DNA from: Raffaelea ambrosiae
Taxonomy: Eukaryota; Ascomycota; Sordariomycetes; Ophiostomatales; Ophiostomataceae
Direction of reading: 5' to 3'
DNA: 64,000 bases
Assembly (NCBI GenBank): GCA_002778195.1
Contig: PCDI01000003.1
Coordinates: 3,369,913 to 3,433,912, forward strand
Of the stretch, positions 1-12,115 are shown in pieces (position 1 is the first letter of the stretch; each line of letters begins with the position of its first letter). A model generated the notes under the pieces. It saw only the letters and a program-made list of their open reading frames with translations, did no database searches and was not told where the DNA came from. Both the position numbers and the translations under genes were made by a program.

Positions 1-3000
1 CCTTTTCCGAAGGAGCATCGGCGGCTTGGGGACGGGCGGCAGCGTCGTCGTGGCTGCTGCTGCTGCTGGCAACAGCTGCCACCACGGCCGCACCCGTCAG
101 GCCGACACCTGCGCCAAGGGTGCCGGCATCAGCTAAAAAAGACGGCTTGCCACTGCTGCGGTCTTTGTCTTTGCGGCTGCTGCTGCTCTTGCTGCTCCCC
201 TTGTCGCGTCTGTCTCGGTCTTTCTCTTTGTCTCGGTCCCTGTCTCGGTCCCTGTCGCGGTCCCTATCGCGGTCCCTGTCTCGGTCCCGGTCTCGATCCC
301 GGTCCCGGTCTCGATCCTTGTACCCGTTGCTGCTGCTGTGGCTCGTCCGGCTCGTGTGGTACGTCGCCTCCGAGTCGGCCACCGAGCTCAGGTCCAGCCG
401 CGACGTCGACGCCCAGTCGCTGTGGCCGTAGACGGACGAGCTGCCGGCCGCGCTGCCCAGGCCATAGAGGGATCCCGTGGTCGAGCCCACGGCGGACCCT
501 GGCCCGCCGCGGACGACTTCGTCCTCGTACGTCACCGTCTTGGACTTACGCTTCTTCTTCTTGTCGCGGCGCGACGATGGCGACGGCGCATCTTCCCACT
601 CGTCGACCAGGGGGACCACCTCGGCGGCGCCCGGCGCAGGCGCCGTGGTGATCACTTCCGTCGTCGTCGTCGTCGTGATGACGGTCTTGGGCTTCTTGCG
701 CGACGACGACGAGGAGATCGTGGACGCCGTGTCGGCCAGCACGACCTTGTCGTCGTCGTGGCGGGCGAGCACCAGCTCCTTGTCGCGGTAGTCGCCGCTG
801 TCGTCTTCGTGGCGCGCCAACACCAAAGCCCGGTCATCCGGGTGGTGGACCACCTCGTGCACCTCGTGCACCGTCTCGCGGGTTTCGCGGGTTTCGCGGG
901 TTTCGCGGGTTTTCCGAGCCTCTTGTTCGCGGACCTCCCGTTCGACCTCTCGCTCGCGTGCCTCGCGTGCCTCGCGTGCCTCCTGTGCCTCGCGTGCCTC
1001 CCGGGCCTCCTGTGCCTCGCGGGCCTCCTGTGCCTCGCGGGCCTCCCGCTCACGACGCAGCCGCTCTTCGCGCTCCTTCTGCCGACGCGCCTTCTTGGGG
1101 TGCACCGTGGTCACGCCGTCGCCCAGGGCGGTCTCCGAGACGATCCCGCCCGAGTCGTCCGAGTCGTTGGACCCGGGCGGCGACTTGCGCTCCCAGTAGG
1201 TCGGGTCTTGGAGCACCACGTTGGAGTCGAAGCCGGTGGACGGCATACCGGCCGTGACCAGCGCGGCAAACGTCTTGTCATCCCCAAACGGGGTCGTCGA
1301 TGTCGTCGTCGTCGTCGTCGTCGTCTCCACCAGCTTGCGACTGACGACGGGCTTCCCAGTCGGGGACGGGGGACGGGGCGGCACGTCGTCCTCGTCCTCG
1401 GGGAAGGCGCCGACCAGAGGCAGCTTCTCGGTGCTCGACGTGCTGACAGGGGTCGCAATGCGGCGGCCCGGGGGGGGAGCCACCACAGACTCGACTTGGT
1501 TGGTGGCGGTGGTCGCCGTGGTCGTCGCCGTGGTAGTCGTCGCCGTGGCAGTCGTCGTACTCTCGGTCGTCTTCTTCTTCTTCTTCTCCTCCTCCTCCTC
1601 CTCCTGCTTGTTGTTCGTCAGGGCCGCGGCCGCCGCACCGGCGGCTCCTCCCGCCGACACGGCGCCGATGATGGCGGCCCAGCCGCTGCGCTTGGCCTGC
1701 TTGGCCGCGGCTTTCTTCTTCTGCGTCTTGGGCACTTTGGCCATGGACACGATTTCGTCGTCGCGGCTGTCCTTGGTGTGTTCCTTCTTGGCCACCACCT
1801 GGACCACCTCGCCGCGCGGGCCCAGCACGACTGGAGGTGCGGTTCCAGCCGTGCGGGTGTCGCGGGTCGTGGTCTGGGCGGTCGTCTCTGCGTGGGACTC
1901 GCGCGTTTCCCGTGTTTCGCGAGATTCACGAGATTCGCGAGTTTCACGGGATTCGCGAGTCTCGCGCGTCTCGCGACTGTCTGTCTCCGACCGCTGGAGA
2001 CGCTCCCTCTGCTTCTCCGGGTTCGGCGACGGCTGCGGCGTCGGCATCACCAGGTTCAGCACGGGCCGCTCGCGCTCGCACGACGGGTCGCGCGACACAA
2101 ACGTCGGCATGGTCATGGACCGCTGGCGGCCGCCCACGCCCGGGCGGGGCACATACTGGGCATAATTGGCCGGGTGGTAGACCGACCTGGCCAGGTCGCC
2201 CGGGTAGAACCGGTTGTCGATGCGCACGTCGGCGTCGGGCCCGTCGTACTTGCTCTTCGTGTGCGGGCGGTCCATCTCGGGCGGCGTCACAATGCGGATG
2301 ACCTGCGGCGGCACCCGCTCCGTCTCGCGGTCCACCACCGACGCGCCCTCGGGCGAGTTGCTGCGCGACCGGATCTGGTCCTCGGCGATCCGCCGCGCAA
2401 TCACCGTCTTGCGGTAGTACCGGTCTGCCTCTTCGCGGATGTCCCGGTCCGTCCGGCCCTCGCTGTCGCGCGCCTCGTCCCATCCGGGCCGCCGGCCCCG
2501 CGGCGGCTCCCGCGACTGCTCCCGCTCCTCGATCAGCATCGCCGAGTCCGCCGCCTCAATCGCCGCCTTGTCGATCGGCGCCGTCGAGTGCGACGTCCGC
2601 TCCAGCACCACCTTGGCGTTGCGCTGCTGCTCCGAGATCACCGTCTCTGTCCGGCCCCGCCTGAAGTCGTCGCTGTGGTCGTCGTCCTCCTTCTTGTCCG
2701 TCTTGGCCATCGCCCAGGACGGCAGCTCTTCCTCGTCGTTGGACTCGTCCCGGGCCCAGGCCGGCCCGTCGTCGACGGTCACCACGTTGGGCGTCAGCGG
2801 CCGCTTGGGCGGCTTCGGCGGCGCCGTCATCATCGAGTAGGCTGCCATGGGCACGGCCGCCGCCGCCGCCGCGCCCATGGCGACACCCTTGACCAGCGTC
2901 GACGACCACATGGACGACGACGACGGGCCCTCGCCGCCGTTGTCCTTGTCTTGGTCCTTGGCCGTGTCGGCGAGGGCCGTCGTTGTCGACGCGGTGGTGG

Positions 3001-3201
3001 CTGCTGGCTTGTAGCTCGGCGGCGGCAGAGCCGGGCCGATAAACGGCGCCTGCGTCTGCTGGCCAGCGGACGTCGTCGTCTGCTTCTTGGTCGTCACGAC
3101 GTCTTCCTCGCGAAAGGACTGCTGGTACGACGGAAAGGACTGGTTGTAGTACGTGGAGTCTCGGTCGTTTCGAAACGAGGAGCCCACGTCCGACGCCGTC
3201 T

Positions 3202-3234
<33 letters not shown>

Positions 3235-6200
3235 TTGTCGTGGACTTGCGGTTCTTGTCCCGCACAAAGGCGAACTCGGGCTCCTCCTTGCTCTTGCCCT
3301 TGCTCTCGTGGTAGAGCACCAGCTGTTCCGAGGCTTCGCGCTCGCGTTCTTTGCGTTCGCGCTCTTCGCGCTCTTCGCGGTCCCTCTTCTTCTGCTCGCG
3401 GCCCCAGATGAGCTCGGATTCGCCCCGTCGCAGGTCGTCCCGGTCCTTTTCGCGCACGAGCTCAATGGTCGACTCGGACTTGCCCTTGCCCTTGTCGCGG
3501 TACAGGACCAGCTGCTCCGAGGCTTCGCGCTCGCGCTCGTCGCGGTCCTTTTTCTTGTCCTTTTCGCGGACAAACACGAACGCGGGCTCGTCCTTCTTGT
3601 GCCTGTCCTTGTCCTTGTCCTTTTTGACAAGCGCCAGCTCGGACTCGTCTTTTCTGTGCTTGTCTTTGTCCTTGACAAGCACCAGCTCGGATTCGTCTTT
3701 TCGGTGCTTGTCCTTCTCCTTGACAAGCACCAGTTCGGACTCGTCTTTTCGGTGCTTGTCCTTCTCCTTGACAAGCACCAGCGAGGACGACGACTTGCGG
3801 GCGGCCGACGGCGCGTCATAAAAGACCTCGTCGTCGCGGTGCGACGAGTGCTTCTTCTCCTTCTTCTCGCTCTTGCGCGACACAATCGAGATCGAGTCGG
3901 CGTCCTTGCCGCCGCCACTGGCCTTTTCCTTTTCGCGCTGCAGACGGCGCAGCTCGTGCAGGCTCATGCCGTCGTACTCCTTTTGCTTGCGCTTCTCCTC
4001 CTCGCGCTCCTCGGCCCGCTTCTTCTTGTCCGACTTGTCCTTGACGACCGCCGCCGTGGCCGCCACTGCCGCGAGGCCCACGGCGCCCGCCACCATGGCA
4101 GAGTGGTGGTCATCCTTGCGCTCGTCCTTGCGGTCGTCCTTGCGGTCGTCCTTGCGCTCGTCTTTGCGGTCCTCTTTGCGGTCGGGGCGGTCGTACAGAT
4201 CCGTCCGCTGGTCGTACCGCCGGCCATCCTGTTGGGCGCTACCACCTGCCGTCGTCGTTGTCGTCGTCGTCGTCGTCACCTCTTCGTAGATGCGCTTGCC
4301 GACAGGCACGACCGGCTTCGGCGAGTGGATCTCCACGACAGAGGACGGGCCATCGTAGCGACCGCTGCTGCTGCCAAACTGCTGCGGGTACGTGGACGAC
4401 GACGACGTGCGCTTGTCTTCCAGCAGACCCGCGACGCCCGCGCCGGCCGCCACCGCACCGGCCGCGCCAGCAGCGGCAAGCGCAGCTCCACCCACGTGGC
4501 TGCTGCTGCCCGCGCCGCCGGCGCTGTTGTCGTATCGGCCGTCATAGCGGTGGCTGTCCACGCGGTTGTCCACGCGATTGTCCACGCGGTTGTCCACGCG
4601 GGAGTCGTAACGACTGTCATAGCGGGTGTCGACACGCGTCGTAGTATCCACGCGGCTGTCGTAGCGTCCGTCGCTGCGTCCGTCGCTGCGTCCGTCGTAC
4701 CGGCTGCTGCCATAGCGTCCATCATAACGGTCATCACGACGGTCGTCATGGCGGTCATCGTCGTGGCGGCCCACCATGGCGCCTGCCAGAGCACCGGCAG
4801 CCACGCCTGCAGCGCCCACGCCAGCCAGTGTGCCGAGACCGACACCGCTGTTGTCTGGCCGGCTGTCGGGCCGGCTGTCAATGCGGTTGTCGATGCGGTT
4901 GTCGATGCGGTTGTCAATGCGGCTGTCGACACGGCTGTCAATGCGATTGTCCACCCGCGTATCCACCCGCGTATCAACACGGCTGTCGACATTGTCGAAC
5001 CGGTTGTCAAAGCGGCTGCTGTACCGGCTCTCGTAGCGGCCATCGGGCCGTCCGTCGTAGCGGCCGTCATAGCGACCATCATACCGACTGTCGTAGCGAC
5101 CTGCGTCCATCTCGTCGTCGCGCCGCTCGTCTTCTTCGCGCCGCTTCTTCTTCTTGGACATGGCGCCCACCACGGCGGCCGCCGCACCCGCGGCGGCCAC
5201 GCCGCCCACGACAGCGCCCAGGCCAGGCCGGTGCGACGATGAGGAGCTCTCGTGCAAGGGCGGGGGGCCGGCTGTGATCATGCCCGTGCCAGCCTGGTTC
5301 GCGCCCGACATGAGAGCCGCACCGCCCAGGGCACCAGACATGGTGTTGCTGTCGCTCATGGCATGTGTCGTCGTCGTCGTGGAGATGCGGTGGTGGTCTT
5401 GGTTGTACGCGGCCGCATACTGGCTGTCGTTCAGCGAGTTGACCGGCCCAAACTTGTGGGGGTCCACGGCCGTGTTCTTGCGTCCGCGGTACGGCCGCAC
5501 GATGGCCGTCGCCGCCGCCGCCGCCGCCGCCGTGCCGAGTGCCGCCGCCGCCACGGTGCCGGCGCCGATGCCCGCGTCGTGCTTGCTCGGCCGGGCCTTG
5601 CTGGGCTTGGTCAGAAGCGAGCTGGACGACATGTGGCCCAGCGACCCGTAGGCCAGGCCCGAGTCGTTGTCCTCCTCCGCCGCCTCTTCCTCGCTGCTGC
5701 TGATCGAGTCGGACGACATGTCGTCATCTGAGGCCGACTCCCACTCCGAGTCGTCGTCGTCGGACGACGACGACTGGGAGTGCCGTCGCCGGCCCAGGGC
5801 CGAGCCGTCGTGGTGCTTGTGTCGGTGGCGCAGCGCCTCGTAGCCAGCCACGCCCACCGCGCCGGCTGCCAGACCGGCCGCCGCCTTGCGTCCATAGCGG
5901 TGCTGGTGCGACGACGACGACGCCTTATCGTAGCGCGGGTCCGCCATCTCCTGCAGCTCTGCGGCGATGCGGTGGATCTCCTCGTCGTCGTCCACGCCGC
6001 TGGGGCGCCGCCGCCGACGGCCGCTGCTGTGCTCGCTCGACTTCCGCCGCCGCCGGCTGAGGCCGCCCAGTGCTGCCCCGGCCACGCCGCCTGCCAAGGC
6101 GGCCTCGGCCGCGCTGATCCGGTGCCCGCCGCTGCTGCTGTGCTTGCGCCCCCCGTTGACTAGTTCGCCGGCTTCGTCGTAGTAGTAGTTGTTGTTGATG

Positions 6201-7207
6201 GTGGTCGTGGTGGTCGTGGTGGTCTGCGCCTCGGCCAGGGCCTGCTGGGCTTGCTGGGCCTGGTACCGCTGGTTGAGCCGCTCGCGGGACCGCGACGACA
6301 GGCGCAGCTGGGAGCGCGAGATGTAGCCCTTGCCGTAGTACAGGTCCTCGTCGAACGACGACGTGCTCGAGTTGCTGAAGCGCAGGAAGCGGCCGCTGCG
6401 CTTGCGCTTGACGCGGTACGTCCGCGACGACGACCGCCGCCGCCGCCGGCTGTCGCCGCGGAAAAAGCCCAAGATGCCGCGCGTGGGCGACTTGGGCGCC
6501 GAGATGTTGAGCAGCGACTCCGACGTCGACGACCCGTACGAGAAGACGGACGACGCCGCCGACGACGCGCCCGAGCCCGACCGGCGCTTCTTGCGTGATG
6601 CCGACGACGACCGGCCAAACGCGCGCGACGCATCGGCCAGGTGGTCGACCCCGCGGGAGGCCGGCACCGCATATGGAGACGCGCCGGCATCGTTGCGCGC
6701 GTAGTCGCTCCTGCTGTTGTCGATCCTGCCGTCGATCCTGCTGTCAACCCTGCTGTCCACTCGACTGTCAACACGGTTGTCCACCCGGTAACCCGTCCGG
6801 TTGTCGATCCGGGGATCGGGGCGGTAGTCTGTTCGATTGTCCACCCGGCCGTCCACCCGGTTGTCCACCCGGTTGTCCATCCGGTTGTCCACCCTGTCCA
6901 CCCTGTCCACCCTGTAGTCGCTCCGGTCGTTGTTGCTGTAGTTCGGCCGGCTGTCGAGACCGCCGCCGCCGTAGTAGCTATCGTTCAGTCCACGCGACTG
7001 CGAAGGCGACGGCACGTATGCTCCTCCTGAAGCCTGCCGGGCCAGTCCATAACGCGCCCGCTCTCGCTCCTCCTCAGCCGCCAGCGCCAGCCCCGATGCC
7101 GCGGCCGCCGCGGCCGCCTCCTCGGCCCGCCGCTCTTTCCGCCGGCTGCTGCGCCGCGCGCGGTCCGGACTGCGTCCTCCTCCCCGGTAACGCGAATCGC
7201 GCATCAT
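1..7207 (-). CDS. Giant low-complexity repeat protein (leashin/DUF3824-like), C-terminus off the window
   Basis: One uninterrupted frame of 2,402 codons runs from ATG at 7207 (a second ATG follows at once) to the left edge with no stop and no need for introns. The protein is extremely biased. Asp-Arg repeats (units such as VDNR, YDGR) lie at about 6.7-6.9 kb and 4.55-5.1 kb. A tandem 15-residue repeat (core ELVLVKEKDKHRKDES) lies at 3.6-3.8 kb. Arg-Glu stretches (TRESRE, EAREAQ) lie at 1.9 and 1.0 kb, and an RD repeat at 0.2-0.3 kb. Between them are short Ala/Gly-rich hydrophobic segments next to basic clusters (for example at about 6.1, 5.85 and 5.2 kb) and several poly-Thr and poly-Ser runs. 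This layout recalls giant fungal proteins annotated as DUF3824, involucrin-repeat or LPXTG-domain proteins, a group that includes the Woronin-body tether leashin. That link is inference: no diagnostic domain is visible and the C-terminus is missing. Confidence 0.75.
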
Positions 7208-9280
7208 GACGGGCGATCTTTTGCACGGGTATTGGGGGGGGAGGGGGGAAATTGTGTGCAAAAGGAATCACAGCTTCGGCGAGCAGCTGTGCGCCGTCGT
7301 GGTCATGTGCGGGATGTAGGTTATGTGTACGTGCGTTGTTTTTCGTGTTTGTGGTGTATCTTGGCTGCTCTCTCTTTTTTTTTGTTGTTGTTCTTGGGGT
7401 TCGGGGTATCGTGTCGTGGTGAATCGAATTCGATTCTTCGTCTTCGCCTCGATGAGATAAGAATCCCTTCTCGCGTCCAGGTCAGAGTGAGTTGAGAAGG
7501 GACGAGAACGCCTAAAAAAAGAAACAGAGAAAGGAAAGGAAATGCAGAAGAGGAAAAAAAATTCCAAAATGCAAATCAAAACAAATGGTTGTTTATGACA
7601 GCTTTCTCGTCATCGGCGGGAAAACGAGAGAGAAAAAGGCAAGAGGACCCATCGAAAAACTGCTTGTGGATAAGGCCTCCCGGGTGCTGCCTGCGAATCA
7701 GATCGAAGATCGAAGTCATGGATGGAGAAGCAAAGGCAGGGTGGGTGTCCATGGAGGGAGGAGACCAGCGGGCGAGAACCGACCCTCTCACGCAAACACG
7801 CAAACACCCAAGAAAAGCGGTGGCTGGTAGGGGTGGCCATCAGCGACTGACGAGCTGCAGCTTGCACGACCAGGGTCGTAGTCGTCCGCTAGTACGAGAC
7901 CGGCTTGGGGTGTGTGGGCGTGGGCGTGTGTGTTGTTCTGCGCGAGCTGAATGGAGGCCAAAGCACCGATGCGCAGGCCCCACTCTGGGAGATGACCACG
8001 AGCAAATGAGGAGGCGCGCCAGACCCTCAACGCGCTGCAGACGCATCACATGCATCCCCACGTGTGTGGCTTATGTCATGCCTTCTGCCGCCTGCCATTG
8101 GCCCGAGGCCTGCGCAGGATCGCTGGTTCGGCACTGGAAGGATGAGCAGGTCCTGCTGGGAAGTCTGCGAGTGTGGTCTGCTGTGAGGGTCTAGGGAGGG
8201 GGGGGGGGGGTTTTGGTGAGATCGACCGTTCGGGCTAGTACCGAAAGAAAAAGGCAACCAAATTAAAAGGATGGGGCCGGTGCCAGACGACGCCCAAGCT
8301 CTCTACGGTTTATTGTTTCAGTGGATTAAGGTTTTTTTTATGTCGCTTTTTTTTTGTGCTCGTTTTCGTTATGCTCGACTTTCATCATTTTCGTTTTTTT
8401 TTATTCTCATTTTCATCGTTTTTTTCTTCTCGTTTTTTCTTCTCATCGTTCTTCTCAACATCATCTTCGTCTTCCATCTTCTCTTGTTGTCCGCCGCAGC
8501 AACGCGACACTAACACAACCGTAGCGCGCAAACTAGGGAGGGAGCCAGACGACGTGTCTTGGGCTCGGCATTGTCTTATGTGTGCGTGTTGTGTGGCCAG
8601 TTGGGGGGGGGGGGAAGGGAGGGAAGCGTTGAAGCGTGCCTGCTGTTGGCTGTGTTGGCTGTGTTTCGGGCCACCCTTTGGTTCAACTTTTGGGTTTTTT
8701 GCCACCGTTTTGGCGGCCTCGACTAGCGGCCGTCGCGGCCACTGCGCGTCGTTTTCTTGTTGTGCTTCTTCTGTTTTTCTTCTACTTGTTCCCTTTTATC
8801 TCCTACCAACGGGCCCAGCGGATAGGCTTTACACAGTACGTGCCAAAAAGTCCCCCAACACGGGACAAGAAGCCCGAAGCATTCCTCTGCCCCAGACTCC
8901 CGCACAGTGGGCCAGCCAAAGCTTGCTCCGAAATGGCGGCAGATCGACAGCCGGAATCCCGATGCCTTTTTGGGGTAAAACAAAGCCATTCCTTGTGACC
9001 GTTTTGTGAGCATTCCTGTTGCCTTTCGATTTCTGGGAAGGGTACCTGATAAAGAATGTCAAAAAACAATTAAACAAATCCAACGCTATAACTACACAAT
9101 TTGCGGTTTCTGCCCTCAAGTCGGCCGTATATACATACTGGAAATTGGTTACCCAACTCATAAATCATCACCTCTTCCCCTCGTATCTCTCTTGGTTCCT
9201 TCTTGCTCTGTACTCTCATATGTAGGTCACCTACTAGCTCCTTCGTGCCCCATCCTCCCACTTCTTCTTCTTTTTCTTAC
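7208..9280. other. Intergenic, 2.07 kb
   Basis: This stretch lies between the start of the giant repeat protein and the 3' end of the methyltransferase. It holds pyrimidine tracts (around 8.33-8.48 kb and 8.75-8.80 kb), a G run near 8.2 kb and only short incoherent reading frames. It presumably contains the promoter and 5' UTR of the repeat protein. No conserved coding or RNA signal is seen. Confidence 0.6.
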
Positions 9281-10645
9281 CTACGCCGCCTTCTCTGGCT
9301 TCTGCCCAACCCAGAACAGGTACGTAAAGTACGCATGGATCTTCTCGTCGTGCATGTCCCGCCGCACACCCGCCAAAAACACCTCGATTTCTTGCGCGCT
9401 CATCCCCATCGCCGGGAACGGCTTCGCGCTCATCACGTTCAGCAGGTCGCCAAAGAACTGTAGCGTGTACATACCCGTCAGCCGCATCGTCTTGTCCTTG
9501 GCCCACGTCCCCAGCGGCACCTTGTACTTGTAGCAGGTCACGTTGGTGAACCCGGCCGCCTCCAGCAGTGGCTGCAGCTTGGTGCCAGCCCGGAAGTCGG
9601 AGCCGAACGCGACCAGTGCCTTGGCCGTCATTTCGCAGAACTCGGCCACCTGGTAGTCCTCGGGCATCGTGCCGTCGTCGCAGTACGGCCAGCCGGCCAG
9701 CTCGTCAAACTCGATCCAGCCGCCTGGTTTGAGATGGTCGTAGCAGTCCTGGATGACCTTGGCGATGTTGGGCAGGATCACCGCCATGTGGCGCAAGTGC
9801 GCAAAGTCGTAGTTGCCTCCCTGCATCCACTCCTCGTCGAGGTTGTCCACGATGAACCTGAGGTTGGGCGGTACCCACACGGGCTGGATGGGGCTCATGT
9901 CCACGCCGATGACCTCGGCTCCAGGGTATAAGTCGGCCACTGATTTGTTAGCGAGAGCAGCAAAACGAGCAATGACGGCGAAAAGAAATAATGAACCCGA
10001 GCGAAGCGTGGATACGAATCAAAATCGAGCGAAGTGACGATGCAAAAAAAAATCGAGCGAAGCGAGCAAAGAAAGAAAGAAAAACTTACTTTCGACGGCC
10101 CAGATACCGCTGCCTGTGCCCAGATCAATAATCTTCTGCGGGTTGTTCCCGATCGGTGCCAGGAAAATGCGGCCGCCCGTCAGCTCCTGGATGAGCGCAT
10201 GCTTCAGGTCTTCGCGGCTCTGCTCGGCATCGTCGTTGGGCACCGGGTACTTGGCGTTCTTGAACTGGTGATAGCGCCGGCCGTTCTCGTAAGAAAAGTT
10301 GTACACGCTGGAGGTGACGCTGGTCGACGCGACCGAAGCGGTCGACGGGTCATAGTTGGACACGGAGAACTCGTCGTCGTCCGCCTGCTCGTGGGGGTCC
10401 GCCGCCTCGATGACTTCGTCTTCTGTCCACTGTCCTGCGGGTGGCGACTGCGGTGGCGATTTGGACGGGGATTTGGTGGTCGCGCGGGCCGGCGGCGGCG
10501 ATGGCGACTTGGGTGACTTGGGTGAGCCTGTTGTCTCGGCCGCTGGTGGTGGTGATGATGCAGCTGGTGGTGCGTCGGCCGCTGATGTCGTGGCTGTCTC
10601 AGTCGTGCCGACCACAGGAACCTCCTCCTTGCCAGTGCTTGCCAT
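9281..10645 (-). CDS. SAM-dependent methyltransferase (LaeA/TAM-like)
   Basis: Two exons, 10645-10090 and 9939-9281, joined across a 150-bp intron (donor GTAAGT, acceptor TCAG), encode 404 residues. The join restores the family motif I: DLGTGSG at residues 174-180 runs directly into WAVEMADLYP, followed by the motif-II acidic segment VIGVDMSP. A Pro/Ser/Thr-rich disordered N-terminus of about 90 residues precedes the domain. The region after motif I (predicted IxFDELxGWP-like segment) fits the fungal Methyltransf_23/25 group, to which LaeA and many orphan methyltransferases belong. The substrate cannot be read from sequence. The intron carries three copies of CGAGCGAAGYG (plus-strand orientation), a motif shared with the dioxygenase intron near 19 kb. 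There is no neighbouring biosynthetic core gene, so a secondary-metabolite role is not supported by context. Confidence 0.85.
9998..10065. repeat. Three intron copies of CGAGCGAAGYG
   Basis: Copies start at about 9998, 10025 and 10053 inside the methyltransferase intron. In the transcript they read CRCTTCGCTCG. The same word is tandemly amplified in the dioxygenase intron at 18.9-19.2 kb. Confidence 0.8.
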
Positions 10646-11551
10646 ATTTTTGTGTGCGTTTTTTTTGGCTCTCTCTTTCTCTTTCTCTCTCTGGTGTAAG
10701 GAAAATCCGGCTCGGGACTAAAACGTAGAAATAGTTCTGCGGTTTGCGAGCGACAAGTAAAAAATTGGCGGCTGTGGGCTGGCTTGATCGGCGACCGAAC
10801 TGGTGAGTGAAATATTAATTTCCCCCAAGCGTCCGAGTCGAGAAACACGAGGAACCCCCACCCCTCCAGCCTTTTCACGCCTGCCTTTCCAGTTCAGCCA
10901 GGGTGTGTCTGCATTCGAGACGGTGGTACAATGTTGTATGGTGGGAATACGTGTCGTTCGTAGGTAGGTAGTATTGTGTGTGTGCAAAACAGGAAACCGC
11001 TAGTGCAAACCGGTGGTTTCCATGATTTATCGACGGGAAGCGGGGTGTCTTGCAGCTGTCTGCGAGTGCTCTTATTGTTTTGCTCCCATCCCTCTGTGTT
11101 AAGTCGTCGCTCCAGCATCCCTGGCCCAGGCTAATACGATCTTGGCTTGTTGCTTGTGCCCGGCGTGGCCAGTGGCTTGTTCCATGAAACGTCCACCCGC
11201 CTGTGGCGTAACTCGAGTCTAAGGAACGGGCGTCCATATGTCAGGACCTCGAGGGAGACCATGATTCATATTAATTCAACGTTTCTTTGTGCAACCAGAA
11301 TTTGACATGAGATGAAGTCCCAGGTCGTTCCTTCCTAGTCAGGGATTTTGGTTGTGCTGCTGGTGGGGCATTTATTGCCTACATAGTACAAATGACAACT
11401 GAGCCTCAGTGAGGCTCAGCGAGGCTCATAGCGCTGAAGAGCTGAACTCCACGTGACCAAGACGACCGCGGCGGAATTTGGCACCTCTGCCTGTCAGCAT
11501 GGCAACCTCCATAGACAAAATTACGAACTTCTGTAGTTCAACCTTACCAAA
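10646..11551. other. Intergenic, 0.9 kb
   Basis: Upstream region of the methyltransferase, with CT-rich sequence just before the start codon. Reading frames are short and unlike proteins. A short direct repeat of the type gaggctca occurs three times at about 11.40-11.43 kb. Nothing else is seen. Confidence 0.5.
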
Positions 11552-12115
11552 ATGGCAGCCAGCCGCGTGACCATATTCCGGTCGATTCCCAAAGAGCTAT
11601 TCCGCGTCAACAACGGCCCACTCGTCAGGCTGCGGGACTGGTCGCCCCACAGGCCCATTTTTGACGTTGTCAGCCAAAACGGCTACGTTCTGCCCGAGGT
11701 CTAGACCTGTCCACATACGTGGGTGGGTGCTTCTTACGAGTATGCCCAAACGAGAAACAGTGGATTGGCAGCATACTGACATTGCAGCCCCCAATGGTGC
11801 ATCGATGCGACCCAACTCGCCATACCAGCAGAAAATTGGTTGGGCATTTTCAGAGGCAAAAACACTGTGGTCTATGTTGTTCCCGTAGAGTCACGGCTAC
11901 CTCCAGACCTGATTCTCGTCTATGAGAGATCTGGTCACTTCTCTCTCCAGCCTGCCAGAGTTATGGCGATTGATGGTGAGATCAAACCTGCCCAGCAAAG
12001 GCCTGGAAGATTATTCATATTGATAGCCCAAAGAACTGGACCCGATGATCACAGGCTTTTTCCAAAGCACAGCAAAGCTGTACTTAAAAGCAGAGTAGTT
12101 AAGAGCATGCCCTAA
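11552..12115 (+). pseudogene. Decayed gene resembling fungal Tse2-type ADP-ribosyltransferase domains
   Basis: Three separate frame segments on the plus strand look like successive parts of one small protein. The first is a 50-codon segment from ATG 11552 that hits TAG at 11702. The second follows a plausible intron acceptor at 11787. The third starts near 11840, in a different frame from the second, and ends at 12115. The order and wording of the segments (an N-terminal RVN...RLR block, a GASMRPN block, and a block with a hydrophobic VVYVVP strand) match what I know of the fungal Tse2-like family (Pfam ADPRTs_Tse2). The stop at 11702 could be spliced out only with a poor donor (GTCTAG). The frame change near 11.83-11.85 kb has no splice signals. 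I therefore read it as a pseudogene. Family assignment is from memory and was not searched. Confidence 0.55.

Noticed and set aside
338..5242. A 1,634-codon open frame on the plus strand
   Set aside because: It is the codon-aligned antisense of the giant repeat protein. The GC-rich codons used there (GAC, CGN, AAG) rarely give stops on the other strand, and the antisense product is Arg/Leu/Val gibberish without motifs.
7589..8194. A 200-codon plus-strand frame in the first intergenic region
   Set aside because: Amino-acid composition is incoherent, other frames overlap it and there is no supporting splice or motif evidence.
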